From assembly GCA_023260135.1 (NCBI GenBank), contig JALQWG010000007.1, forward strand, positions 1-64,000: a DNA stretch of 64,000 nucleotides. The letters run 5' to 3'. The stretch is from Candidatus Altimarinota bacterium. Its GTDB lineage: Bacteria > Patescibacteriota > Gracilibacteria > BD1-5 > UBA2023. Both the position numbers and the translations under genes were made by a program. Shown here one piece after another: positions 52,412 through 62,654 of this stretch. Within the stretch, counting starts at the first letter, position 1. Every line of letters begins with the position of its first letter. The notes beneath the pieces are model-generated. The model worked only from the letters and a program-made list of their open reading frames with translations. It searched no databases and had not been told where the DNA came from.

Positions 52412-53725
52412 ATGATCGCTAATATCAAAAAAGTTTGGCATACAGAACATATTCGTAAGAAGATTATCTTTACGGTTCTCATGATTGCTGTATACAAGCT
52501 CCTCTCTGCTATTCCTGTTCCAGGAGTCAATGTAGATCTCCTCACAGCATTTTCTGAGAGTCTTCGTCAGAATACACAGCTCGCATTTTTTGGATCACTC
52601 ATGGGTGGTGGACTCGAGCAGTTCTCGATTATCCTCATGGGTCTTGCACCATACATCAATGCAACGATTATTATCCAGCTCCTTGCGGTCGTAGTTCCAT
52701 CACTCGAAGCCCTCAAAAAAGAAGGTGAACAAGGACAGAAGAAACTCAATAACTATACTCGTTGGCTCACTATCCCACTCGCCCTCCTCCAGAGCTACGG
52801 TATGATATACCTCCTCAATAGTGTGATTAACGTAGGAAACCTCCCAATCATTGATACAACCAATTTCTGGGGTGTTATGCTCCCAGCGATGATCATGGTG
52901 ACGGCAGGTACGATGATACTTCTCTGGCTTGGTGATCTCATCACTGAGATGGGAATAGGAAATGGATCTTCGATTATTATCTTTGCCTGAGTCCTCGCAG
53001 CTGTTCCACAGCATGTACTCGGATACGTGAATGCAGAGAACTATACTCTTCTTCTCCTCCTCACCATTCTCACGGTTGCAGTTATCTACATCATCGTGAA
53101 GTTCACAGAAGGATATCGCAAGGTTCCACTCATCTATACTCGCACTGGTCGTGATGAGCGTTCTCACTTTCCAATACGTGTGAATCAGGCAGGTATGGTG
53201 CCTATCATCTTTGCTATCGCAATCATCACCTTCCCAACACTCGTAGGACAGATCCTCTCCACTCGTGGATCAGGTCGTGCTCAGGAGATCGGTACATGGA
53301 TCACCACCAATCTCTCTATGCAGAACCCGAGTTGGATCTATATCGCACTCTACTTCCTCCTTGTTCTCGGATTTGCATTCTTCTATGTCTCTATCACGTT
53401 CAATACTACTGAAGTGGCAGAGAGTATACAGAAGCGTGGTGGATATATCCCAGGAGTTCGTCCAGGCAAGGAGACTGCAGAGTATCTCCAGAAGACTTCT
53501 GATCGTCTCAATCTCTGGGGTGGTGGATTCCTCGCTATCATTGCTGTATTCCCATACATCATGACCAAGATTATTCCATTCTTCAATATCTCTATAGCTG
53601 GTGCAACTCAGATTGATTTTCTCATATCTGGTTCAGGACTTATCATCGTAGTTGGTGTTATCCTCGATATCATCCGCCGTATTGATGCTGATATGAAGAG
53701 TTTTGACTACAAAAAATTCTACTAA
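52412..53725 (+). CDS. secY: Protein translocase subunit SecY
   Basis: 437 residues with ten membrane helices. IPVPGVNVDLL near the plug helix, GLAPYINATIIIQLL in TM2, and the C-terminal RIDADMKSFDYKKFY are typical. One TGA (52988) is a glycine in the GNGSSIIIFAGVLA stretch, normally Ala/Gly. This gene forms the export channel for the many secreted proteins here. Confidence 0.97.
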
Positions 53726-53740
53726 CTATGTTCTACTCAT

Positions 53741-53790
53741 ACACACAACATTCTGGGAAGATATTCTTCCCAGGCTTGTGTGTATTTTTT
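53741..53790 (+). terminator. Terminator after secY
   Basis: A long two-part hairpin (ACACACAA/TTGTGTGT outside, CTGGGAAG/CTTCCCAG inside) followed by a T-run. Confidence 0.85.
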
Positions 53791-53808
53791 ATTCTATAAA
53801 TTTTAATT

Positions 53809-54411
53809 ATGAAGGTTTGTGTCTGGGATACCGAGACAACATGATTCGCGACAAGGGGATGAGATATCTCCCAGCAACCATATATCATCCAGTTTGCGGC
53901 GATTATCTGAGAGTTCGATGATGCATGAAAGTATAAGGAGCTCTCTCGCCATGACATCCTCATCAAGCCACCTATCTCTATTCCATTCGGTGCTTCGCAG
54001 GTCAATGGTATCTATGATGCCACAGTTGCAGATAAGAATCCAATCGTAGTCCATATCGATGAGATACTCTGAGTTCTCAATACTGTCGATGTTGTCGCAG
54101 GGCACAATATATCCTATGATGAAGAGATCCTTGCTTATGAGCTCGAGCGACTCGGTCGTACTGGTGAGTACGCCCCGATGAGTACAGTTTGTACTATGAA
54201 GTCTTCGACTGATTACTGCAAACTTCAGGGGAGAGGATTCTCATTCAAACCACCGAAACTCGCAGAGCTCCATAGATTTCTCTTCAATGAATACTTCGAG
54301 TGAGCACATAATGCGATGATAGATGTAGAGGCAACGATGCGTTGTTTTACAGAGCTCTACAAAAAATGAGTCATCCAGATAGAGTCCAACAATGTTATGA
54401 GACTGTTCTAA
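53809..54411 (+). CDS. DnaQ-like DEDDh 3'-5' exonuclease
   Basis: This 200-residue protein has Exo I DTETTG, Exo II GHNISYDEEIL and Exo III AHNAMIDVEAT, the catalytic set of the epsilon-subunit family. It is a free-standing exonuclease (DNA proofreading or RNA turnover). TGA codes glycines in TTG and elsewhere. It takes the place where adk is usually found. Confidence 0.9.
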
Positions 54412-54431
54412 GATATTTTACTATTATTTAC

Positions 54432-55775
54432 ATGTTATTCTGAGATCTTCCGATAATTGAACCAATCAAGCGCGCTATTACCGACGAGTGATATCTAAGT
54501 CCGACACCAATACAAGAGAGAGCCATACCAACGATCCTCTCGAAGAAGGATTTTCTCGGTTGTGCCCAGACGGGTACAGGAAAAACTGCAGCATTTGCGA
54601 TTCCTATCCTCCAGCTCTTATTCGAGAGAAAAGATCCAACCAAGGGAAGGAGAAAGATTAAAACCCTTATCCTTACCCCCACACGTGAGCTCGCTATCCA
54701 GATCGAGGAGAGTTTTCGTGCATATGGGAGATATACCGGGCTTCATCAGACAGTAATATTTGGGTGAGTGGGTCAGTGACAACAGACAGAACGACTCAGG
54801 CATGGTGTCGATATCTTGATTGCCACTCCTGGGCGCCTACTCGACCTCATGGGTCAGGGATATATCTCACTTGCGGATATCGAGATATTCGTACTCGATG
54901 AGGCTGATCGCATGCTCGATATGGGCTTTATTCATGATATCAAAAAACTTCTCAAAGTACTCCCTGCAAAACGCCAGAATCTTTTTTTCTCAGCAACGAT
55001 GGCCCCTGAGATCATGCAGCTTGCTCGCACTATCCTCATAAAACCAGAGATAGTAGAGATAACTCCTGTATCGACAACAGCAGAGACAATCACGCAACAC
55101 GTATACCATGTAGACAAGGTAAACAAAAATCCTCTCATAGTCCATCTCCTCAAAAATCCAGAAATCAAAAGTGTTCTCATCTTTACTCGAACCAAGCATG
55201 GCGCAGATAAGGTGGTGAGGTTCCTTGTCGAGAAGGGACTTAGTGCTGAGGCAATCCATGGTAATAAGTCACAGAACAATCGACAACGGGCACTCTCGAA
55301 CTTCAAAGATGGAAAAACTCGAGTACTCGTCGCAACAGATATTGCCTCTCGTGGTATCGATATCGATGCACTCGAACACATGATCAACTATGATATCCCG
55401 AATATATCAGAGACCTATGTTCACCGTATCGGTCGTACCGGTCGAGCTGGTGCTCGCGGTGTGGCATATTCATTTTGTGATCATGATGATCTTGGCTTCC
55501 TTCGCGATATCGAGCGACTTATCCGTCAGAATATTCCTGTAATAGAGGGTCACCCATTCCCGAAGACGAACTTCACTCCTAGTCCACCCAAGCAACAACA
55601 ACGATCACCACGCAAACCACATGGTGCGCCAGGATCCAAGGCACTAACTCATCGTTCACATCAACGAGATACTGAATGAAAAAACCCTTCCACGAAGCAT
55701 GCTCCATCTCAGAACCAAGGAAAGTCAACACAGAAAAAACCAGCGCCAAGAAAAAAAGAGTCAACTACATGGTAA
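54432..55775 (+). CDS. DEAD-box RNA helicase (RhlE-like)
   Basis: 447 residues. Motifs in order: Q motif ([11 protein letters not shown]), I AQTGTGKT, Ia TPTRELA, Ib [14 protein letters not shown] (VLDEADRML), [38 protein letters not shown], then a Lys/Gln/Pro-rich tail. Four TGA glycines. Probably helps ribosome assembly or mRNA decay. TGA also joins the last 32 residues. Confidence 0.95.
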
Positions 55776-55866
55776 TTCTCGGTTTCTTAGTTCACATTTT
55801 GTACTCTTTAGTTTTTGCTTATAGATGCGGTGTTTACAGATATGCGTTTTTTTCTATAAAAAAGAT

Positions 55867-55894
55867 TTGCATTTTCCCTGATTGTATATATACT
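55867..55894 (+). promoter_or_regulatory. infA promoter
   Basis: TTGCAT, 16 bases, TATACT, then CCGCGAGC, the same discriminator as at 42204. Confidence 0.75.
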
Positions 55895-55927
55895 CCGCGA
55901 GCAAATTTCTAAAAAGTACCTACACCG

Positions 55928-56200
55928 ATGCCAAAAGACGATAAAATTGAAGTCGAAGGAAAAGTTCTCAAGGCTCTTCCTGGTGCCATCTTCGAAGTAG
56001 AACTCCCAGAAGAATTCTCGAACATGGTTATACGCGCATATGTCAGTGGTAAGATGCAAAAAAACCTCATTCGTCTCATTCCATGAGATACAGTGATGGT
56101 GGAGCTCACACCATACGATCTCACACGAGGACGTATTACATTCCGCAAACCAAACGCTAACGCACCAGTTCGACAACCGCAAAACAACAATCGAAAGTAA
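55928..56200 (+). CDS. infA: Translation initiation factor IF-1
   Basis: 90 residues; OB fold with [12 protein letters not shown] and [20 protein letters not shown], in which the Gly is TGA. A 15-residue tail is extra. Start at ATG 55928. Confidence 0.96.
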
Positions 56201-56282
56201 TCCAAAAAATGGATCAATCCAAGGAATGAGAACTATAGTATCATTCCTCATTCCTGGTATAATACCCCTAACCTTTTCTCCC

Positions 56283-56399
56283 ATGAAAGTCCGCCCATCA
56301 GTTAAGAAAATCTGTGATAAATGTGTTATTATTCGCCGTAAAGGTGTTGTTCGTGTTATCTGTAGCTCTGAACCAAAACACAAGCAGCGTCAGGGATAA
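56283..56399 (+). CDS. rpmJ: Ribosomal protein bL36
   Basis: 38 residues; [21 protein letters not shown] with a CxxC pair and late Cys/His as zinc ligands. Confidence 0.95.
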   Translation: MKVRPSVKKICDKCVIIRRKGVVRVICSSEPKHKQRQG

Positions 56400-56456
56400 T
56401 CCATACGGGTATCCCAACTTTCAAATCTAAAAATAATTTCTAATAATTACTATAAT

Positions 56457-56822
56457 ATGGCACGTATTGCTGGAGTTAATCTCCCTGATTCAAAACATGC
56501 AGAAATCTCTCTTATGTATATCTATGGTGTAGGTCGTTCACTTGCACAGACAATCCTCACAAAGGTAGGTATTGCATGGAATAAGAAAATGGGTGATCTC
56601 TCAGAAGCTGAGCTCGATCTTATCCGTGAGGAACTCAAGAGTTATATTATCGAGGGTGACCTCCGCCGTGAGATCGCAGGAAATATTAAGCGTCTCACTG
56701 AAATCGGAACGTATCGCGGAAGTCGTCACAAGAGACGTCTCCCAGTACGCGGTCAACGTACTAAGACCAATGCTCGTACTCGTAAGGGTAAGGCAGTAAC
56801 GGTTCAGAATAAGAAGAAATAA
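56457..56822 (+). CDS. rpsM: Ribosomal protein uS13
   Basis: 121 residues, [17 protein letters not shown] and [17 protein letters not shown]. Confidence 0.97.
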   Translation: MARIAGVNLPDSKHAEISLMYIYGVGRSLAQTILTKVGIAWNKKMGDLSEAELDLIREELKSYIIEGDLRREIAGNIKRLTEIGTYRGSRHKRRLPVRGQRTKTNARTRKGKAVTVQNKKK

Positions 56823-56906
56823 TTGTAAATTATGAATGGTAAATGGTAAATACCAGATACGATTCAATTAACAATTAACAATTAACAATTTATCATTAAT
56901 TATCCT

Positions 56907-57299
56907 ATGGCTACTCCAACACTTCGTCGCTCGAAGAAAACCCGTAAAAATGTTCCTGAAGCAATCGTATTTGTAACAGCAACTCTCAATAATACACATA
57001 TCGTTGTATCTGACCTCTCTGGACATGTTCTCACATGGGCTACCGGTGGAAGCTCAGGATTCAAGGGTGCTCGCGAGGCAACTCCATATGCAGCACAGAT
57101 TACTGCTGAAAACGCCGTATCTAAGGCAAAGACACTTCACAATGTAGAACGCGTTACCGTATACGTAAAGGGAATTGGAGCTGGTCGTGAACAGGCTATC
57201 CGCGGAGTTACAACAGCGGGTGTTGATCTCATTGCCATCTACGATGTTACACCAGTTCCACACAATGGCTGCCGCAAGCCAAAGGCTCGTAAATTATAA
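56907..57299 (+). CDS. rpsK: Ribosomal protein uS11
   Basis: 130 residues, NNTHIVVSDLSGHVL and TPVPHNGCRKPKARKL. Confidence 0.97.
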   Translation: MATPTLRRSKKTRKNVPEAIVFVTATLNNTHIVVSDLSGHVLTWATGGSSGFKGAREATPYAAQITAENAVSKAKTLHNVERVTVYVKGIGAGREQAIRGVTTAGVDLIAIYDVTPVPHNGCRKPKARKL

Positions 57300-57388
57300 T
57301 ACCAGGTATAAACTATAAGGTATAAACGATAAGATTTCTTATCTTTTCCTATCTTATACTCATAACTTATCTCTTATCTCTCAAAATC

Positions 57389-58009
57389 ATGCGTTACACA
57401 GGACCAAAAATGAAACTCTGCCGCCGCGAAGGATACAATCTCTTCGGTGTAGAGAAATACAACCTCGAAGACAACAATCGCAAGGTAAAACGCGCTGGAA
57501 AACTCTCTGAGTTTGGAATCCAGCTCCGCAAGAAGCAGGCAGCAAAGCGTCAATATATGCTCACAGAAAAGAAGTTTTCTAGCTACTATAAGCGTGCAGC
57601 AAAGACAGACAAGGTTACTGGTGATGCAATGATTGCCATCATTGAGACTCGTTTTGATAACGTGATTCACCGAGCAAACTTTGCACGTACTATCATGCAG
57701 GCTCGTCAGTCTGTGTCACATGCACACTTTCTCGTCAATGGCAAGAAGCTCAATGTTCCATCATACGAAGTAAAGGTAGGTGACGTTATCACTATCAAGG
57801 AGCGTCTTAAAGAATCTATTCTCTACAAGACTCTCGTAGAAGAATTCCAGGCATTTGCAGACAAGAATAAGCAAGCACAAGTTACATCAGTTCGTTGGCT
57901 TACAGTTGATCCAAAGAAGCTCACAATTACCGTTACTGCTCTTCCTGAAAAGGCAGACTTCGATCAGATGATAGATATCCAGCGTATCGTAGAATTCTAC
58001 TCTAAGTAG
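57389..58009 (+). CDS. rpsD: Ribosomal protein uS4
   Basis: 206 residues; S4 RNA-binding domain ARQSVSHAHFLVNGKKLNVP. No zinc Cys cluster at the N-terminus. Confidence 0.97.
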   Translation: MRYTGPKMKLCRREGYNLFGVEKYNLEDNNRKVKRAGKLSEFGIQLRKKQAAKRQYMLTEKKFSSYYKRAAKTDKVTGDAMIAIIETRFDNVIHRANFARTIMQARQSVSHAHFLVNGKKLNVPSYEVKVGDVITIKERLKESILYKTLVEEFQAFADKNKQAQVTSVRWLTVDPKKLTITVTALPEKADFDQMIDIQRIVEFYSK

Positions 58010-58051
58010 TAGTCCAGCTCCTCTCTTCGTACTCTCATAACCTCATACTCT

Positions 58052-59029
58052 ATGCATATTATTCATACTGCCATCGGAGTTCCAAAGATTTCTCGAACAA
58101 TTCTCTCTCAAAACGAAGAAACGTTCCTCATTGGACCACTCCCGAGTGGATATGGAGTAACTCTCGGAAACTCTCTTCGTAGAGTCATGCTCTCTTCGAT
58201 CCCAGGTACACGAGTTACAGGTATCAAGATTCCAGGTGTTACACATGAATATACAACCCTTCCAGGTGTTCGCGATTCGATGCTCGATATTCTCCTCAAT
58301 CTCAAGGGACTTATCGTAGAAAAAAATGATTCAGGTATTGAGTGGATTACTCTCTCAAAGAAAAAAGGTGGAATTGTTACGGCAGCTGATATCAAATGTC
58401 CAGGTGGTATCACAGTCCTTAATCCAGATATGTACGTTACTAGTCTCGATGAAGGATTTGAGTTTACTGTCCAGATTCGTATTGAAAAAAATGTTGGATA
58501 TGTAGGTGTAGATGAACTCACGAAGCGCGAAGATGATGTTGGAGTGCTCCTCGTAGATGCGAATTTCTCTCCGGTTATCAATGTAAAATACGAAGTAGAA
58601 AATGCACGTTACGGAGAGATGACAAATCTCGATTCCCTCTCTATCACTATCAAGACAAATGGTGTTATGTCACCTTCTGATGTGGTAAAGTTCTCAGGAA
58701 AGATGCTTGCATCATACTTTGATCTCTTTAATGAAGATGCACTCCAGGTTGGTGGTGAATTCATCGCTGATATCCGCCAGGTTCTCGAACGTGAGAAACA
58801 AGAAGTCAAGGCAGATCTCGAAAAGGAAACATACACTCCAATCGAAATCATGGGACTCTCTCCTCGAACACTCAATGCACTTGTCAATGGAGACATCCTC
58901 TCTATCGAACAACTCACAAAATGTACAGAGGCAAAACTCTCTTCTATCAAAGGTTTTGGTAAAAAAGCTATGACAGAAGTCCGTGATGCACTCAAGGGTC
59001 GTGGCTTCAAGCTCCTTGGAGATGACTAA
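58052..59029 (+). CDS. rpoA: RNA polymerase alpha subunit
   Basis: 325 residues: N-terminal assembly domain (PLPSGYGVTLGNSLRRVML) and a C-terminal domain with helix-hairpin-helix SIKGFGKKAMTEV. Full length, so UP-element contact is likely possible. Confidence 0.97.
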   Translation: MHIIHTAIGVPKISRTILSQNEETFLIGPLPSGYGVTLGNSLRRVMLSSIPGTRVTGIKIPGVTHEYTTLPGVRDSMLDILLNLKGLIVEKNDSGIEWITLSKKKGGIVTAADIKCPGGITVLNPDMYVTSLDEGFEFTVQIRIEKNVGYVGVDELTKREDDVGVLLVDANFSPVINVKYEVENARYGEMTNLDSLSITIKTNGVMSPSDVVKFSGKMLASYFDLFNEDALQVGGEFIADIRQVLEREKQEVKADLEKETYTPIEIMGLSPRTLNALVNGDILSIEQLTKCTEAKLSSIKGFGKKAMTEVRDALKGRGFKLLGDD

Positions 59030-59071
59030 ACCAGACCGAATTCACAATTAAAAATTAACAATTAATACAGT

Positions 59072-59431
59072 ATGCGCCACCGAGTTAAAAAACATCTCCA
59101 CCTCAATGGAAAAGATAAGGCACACCGTAAGAGTGTTGTTCGTAATCTTGTTTCAGGACTTTTTGAACACAAGTCTATTGTTACTACTGAAAAGAGAGCA
59201 CTTGCGATCACTCCAGTAGTCGAGAGACTCATCGAGGTTGCCAAGGGTACTGCTACAGAGTACAACAAGATTCGTGCTATCAGTACAGAAGTGTTCACTG
59301 ATGCAGCAAGTCGTGCAGTTCTCGCTGTTGCACCTGGATATGCAGACCGCAAGGGTGGATATACTCGTATTACTCCAATCAAGTATCGTGATGGTGATTC
59401 AGCTCTTCTTGTAAAAATCGAACTCGTCTAA
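59072..59431 (+). CDS. rplQ: Ribosomal protein bL17
   Basis: 119 residues, RHRVKKHLHLNGKDKAHRK and GGYTRITPIKYRDGDSA. Confidence 0.96.
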   Translation: MRHRVKKHLHLNGKDKAHRKSVVRNLVSGLFEHKSIVTTEKRALAITPVVERLIEVAKGTATEYNKIRAISTEVFTDAASRAVLAVAPGYADRKGGYTRITPIKYRDGDSALLVKIELV

Positions 59432-59465
59432 TCATCAACCTTACAAAACAACTTAAAAATTTTTT

Positions 59466-59897
59466 ATGAAAACTATTTTCTCAAAGCAAATCATCGGTAG
59501 TAATCGTCCATGGTATATCATCGATGCAAAGGGACAGAACCTTGGTCGTCTCGCGACGAAGCTCGCTCGAGTACTCTCTGGTCGTGATCGTGTGGATTTT
59601 ACTCAGCACGTAGATAATGGAGCATATATCGTTGTAACAAATGTTGCAGATATTGCTGTTACTGGTACTAAGGAATCAGTAAAAATGTATCGTTCACACT
59701 CACAGTATCTCGGTGGTCTCAAGGAAACAAATCTTGCAAACATGCGTAAGAAGAATCCTGCACATATCCTTCGTCATGCTGTCCTCGGAATGCTTCCAAA
59801 AAATCGTCTCCAGGCAAATATGATCGAGCGTCTCAAGCTCGTTCCAACTGATACACATCAGTACGAAGCTCAGAAGCCTCAGGCACTTTCTCTCTAA
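59466..59897 (+). CDS. rplM: Ribosomal protein uL13
   Basis: 143 residues, KGQNLGRLATKLARVL, SHSQYLGGLKE and LRHAVLGMLPKN. Confidence 0.97.
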   Translation: MKTIFSKQIIGSNRPWYIIDAKGQNLGRLATKLARVLSGRDRVDFTQHVDNGAYIVVTNVADIAVTGTKESVKMYRSHSQYLGGLKETNLANMRKKNPAHILRHAVLGMLPKNRLQANMIERLKLVPTDTHQYEAQKPQALSL

Positions 59898-59930
59898 TAC
59901 AATTTTCCCTCAATCTCTAATTATTTTTCT

Positions 59931-60326
59931 ATGTCAGATAAAAAGTACGCATATGCTGTTGGTCGTCGTAAGACTGCAGTTGCACAGATTCGTCTCTATA
60001 ATGGAAAGGGTACATCTACTATCAATCAAAAGCCAGTAGATTCATACGTTACACGTGCTGATCTCTTCCAGACAATCTATGCTCCACTCAAGACTGCTGG
60101 AGTATATGAGGACTTTCACTTTGAGATAGAAGTCTCTGGTTCTGGTGAATCTGCACAGGCTCAGGCTATCCGTCATGCAGTTGCTCGTGCACTTGTAGTA
60201 GCACAGGAAGGTCTCAAGTCAACTCTCAAGGGTGCAGGTTTTCTCACACGTGATGCCCGTAAGGTAGAACGTAAAAAACCAGGTCTCCACAAAGCCCGCA
60301 AGGCAGGTTCTTGGTCAAAGCGTTAA
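59931..60326 (+). CDS. rpsI: Ribosomal protein uS9
   Basis: 131 residues; YAVGRRKTAVAQIRLY and the C-terminal GLHKARKAGSWSKR near the P-site tRNA. Confidence 0.97.
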   Translation: MSDKKYAYAVGRRKTAVAQIRLYNGKGTSTINQKPVDSYVTRADLFQTIYAPLKTAGVYEDFHFEIEVSGSGESAQAQAIRHAVARALVVAQEGLKSTLKGAGFLTRDARKVERKKPGLHKARKAGSWSKR

Positions 60327-60368
60327 AATTCTGTTCTGTAATACAACTCAAAAATCTAATTCTCTATT

Positions 60369-60788
60369 ATGCCTACAATTAGCCAACTCGTTCGTTCAAA
60401 GCGCAAGGATAAAACTCGTAAGAGTAAGTCTCCAGCACTCCAGTTCAACAAGAATACTCTCAAGAAAGAAATGAGCCCACTCGCAGCTCCTATGCGTCGT
60501 GGAGTATGTCTCAAGGTGTATACAACTACTCCAAAGAAGCCAAACTCTGCTCTTCGTAAGGTTGCAAAGATTCGTCTCACTAACGGTTATGAGGTTATCT
60601 CTTATATCGGAGGTGAAGGACACAATCTTCAGGAACACTCAGTTGTGATGATTCGTGGAGGTCGTGTAAAGGATCTTCCAGGTGTTCGTTATCACGTCGT
60701 TCGTGGTCTTCTCGACTGTCAGGGTGTTGACAAGCGTGGGCAAGGTCGTTCACTCTACGGTACAAAAAAACCAAAAGCTAAAAAGTAG
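60369..60788 (+). CDS. rpsL: Ribosomal protein uS12
   Basis: 139 residues; decoding-centre loops [15 protein letters not shown] and [14 protein letters not shown] wild-type Lys at the streptomycin position is present (KKPNSA). Confidence 0.97.
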   Translation: MPTISQLVRSKRKDKTRKSKSPALQFNKNTLKKEMSPLAAPMRRGVCLKVYTTTPKKPNSALRKVAKIRLTNGYEVISYIGGEGHNLQEHSVVMIRGGRVKDLPGVRYHVVRGLLDCQGVDKRGQGRSLYGTKKPKAKK

Positions 60789-60851
60789 AACTCTCGTACG
60801 TAGCGCATAAGAAAACCTAAATTCTAAAACCTAAATTCTAAATTCTCTCAT

Positions 60852-61307
60852 ATGAGTACAAAAGGAAGTGTATCATTCTCGACACGCAACGAACGTCTCC
60901 AAAAGTTCGTAAACTATATCATGAAGAATGGTAAAAAAACTCTCGCACACAAGATTCTCAACAATACATTTGATATTCTCCGTGAAAAGGGATATACAAA
61001 TCCTGAGGAAGTATTTGATAAGGCTCTCGACAATGTTATGCCAAAAATCGAATGTCGTCCAAAGCGCGTTGGAGGTGCTATTTACCAGGTACCAATGGAA
61101 GTTCCACAGGGACGTTCATTCGCTCTTGCTTCACGATGGATCCTCGGAGCTGCTCGTGGAAAAAGTGGAAAAGACTTTTCAGTTTTTCTTGCTCAAGAAT
61201 TCGTAGATGCTGCTACAGAGACTGGTGTCGCTGTTAAAAAGAAGCTCGATGTCTACAAGATGGCTGAGGCAAACAAGGCATTTGCACGCTATGCAAATAA
61301 CAAGTAG
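60852..61307 (+). CDS. rpsG: Ribosomal protein uS7
   Basis: 151 residues; KFVNYIMKNGKKTLA and GGAIYQVPMEV. fusA and tuf, usual next neighbours, are not present. Confidence 0.97.
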   Translation: MSTKGSVSFSTRNERLQKFVNYIMKNGKKTLAHKILNNTFDILREKGYTNPEEVFDKALDNVMPKIECRPKRVGGAIYQVPMEVPQGRSFALASRWILGAARGKSGKDFSVFLAQEFVDAATETGVAVKKKLDVYKMAEANKAFARYANNK

Positions 61308-61344
61308 TCTCTCAACCTTATAAACTCTATAACTCTCTCTCAAT

Positions 61345-61617
61345 ATGGCTCATAAAAAAGCGATGGGTTCGACCGCCAATGGTCGTGACTCGGTTGCCAA
61401 AAGACTTGGCGTTAAAATCTATGGTGGACAACCAGCATATGCAGGAAATATCATCGTTCGTCAGAAGGGAAATACTTTCTGGGCTGGAACAGGTGTTGCA
61501 CAGGGTGATGATTTTACTCTCTTCGCAACAACTGATGGTGTTGTATCGTTCCAGGAAAAGCGCCGTGTTCGCTTTGATGGACGCGTATACCGTGATACAT
61601 ATGTTAGTGTCGTCTAA
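61345..61617 (+). CDS. rpmA: Ribosomal protein bL27
   Basis: 90 residues, [20 protein letters not shown]; the processed-type N-terminus without a leader that needs cleavage. bL21 is not next to it. Confidence 0.96.
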   Translation: MAHKKAMGSTANGRDSVAKRLGVKIYGGQPAYAGNIIVRQKGNTFWAGTGVAQGDDFTLFATTDGVVSFQEKRRVRFDGRVYRDTYVSVV

Positions 61618-61712
61618 AGTTTATAAGGTTCATAAGGTACAAGGTTTAAAACCTCTTCCTTATACAGCCAACCTTTAACTTTACAAACTTTACAAACTTT
61701 AAACCTCTTTTT

Positions 61713-61949
61713 ATGACTATCTCTCCTCAACAGCAACTCTCAAAAGTTCGTGGACGCAAGCGCTACTCTGCATGGCTCAAGCTCAATGCAAAGCGTCTCA
61801 AGGATCTCGTCTCTCTCCAATATAATGCAGAGGGTGAGGCTGTTGCGCTCGCACACTTTGCATCTCCAGTAACTGGTGAATACAAGGGTCGCAAGGTTCT
61901 CCGTGTCAAGACTGGACGTGGAAAGGCTCCTACAAAAATCCGTGCCTAA
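61713..61949 (+). CDS. rpmF: bL32-like ribosomal protein without zinc cysteines
   Basis: 78 residues. SKVRGRKRYSAWLKLNAKRLKDLV aligns with the basic start of bL32, and YKGRKVLRVK with its end. The two CxxC zinc pairs between them are replaced (no Cys at all). Identification rests on layout, so it is likely but not certain. Confidence 0.65.
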   Translation: MTISPQQQLSKVRGRKRYSAWLKLNAKRLKDLVSLQYNAEGEAVALAHFASPVTGEYKGRKVLRVKTGRGKAPTKIRA

Positions 61950-62086
61950 TATATAGAGAAGAGCTATAGAAATATAGTTCTTTTTTCTCTTCCTTAACAT
62001 TCCTTAGGAATTAGAGTTTGGAACTCAGTGAATAACCGAGTTATCACGCACTAAATACTAAATACTAAAACCTAAATACTTTCTCT

Positions 62087-62545
62087 ATGATATCCCGTCG
62101 TCAGACACGTGAATACCTCCTGCAGTCTCTTTATGCACGAGCACATCTCTCTACTTACGATCGGGATATTTTTTTGTGAGCATTCTTCTCTGGAGAGAAT
62201 ACTGTAGAGCTCGATACTGCATACCTCACGACGATGGAAGATCTCATCATCACTCATGAGCGCACTCTCATCGATATGATTGCTCTCCTCGCTCCAAAAT
62301 TCGAGATAGATACACTTCCGGTGCTCCATATCCTCATCCTCATGATATCGCTCACAGAGCTTATATATTGGACGTGAGAGGCTATCCCTGAGTCAGTGTC
62401 GGCCAATGAGGCTATCGAGCTTGCCAAACGCTTCTCAGATGAACAAGGAAAGGGATTTATCAACGGTGCATTATCAACCTTCCTGAAGGATAGGGAGAAA
62501 ATAAAACTCGGAGTAAAAGAAGGAACGTTTAAGGTATTTGGATAA
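62087..62545 (+). CDS. nusB: Transcription antitermination factor NusB
   Basis: 152 residues; the C-terminal core [12 protein letters not shown] and [11 protein letters not shown] is family-typical. Two TGA glycines (residues about 29, 98). Acts with NusA, NusE(S10) and NusG on rRNA transcription. Confidence 0.9.
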
Positions 62546-62654
62546 TTGATATCTCTCACGGAAGTGGGGGATTTTTTGTAATCTCCCCAAATAATCTCTT
62601 GAAATACTCTCAAAAAACACCATAATACACATGTTTTACCTCTAACTCTCCCTC

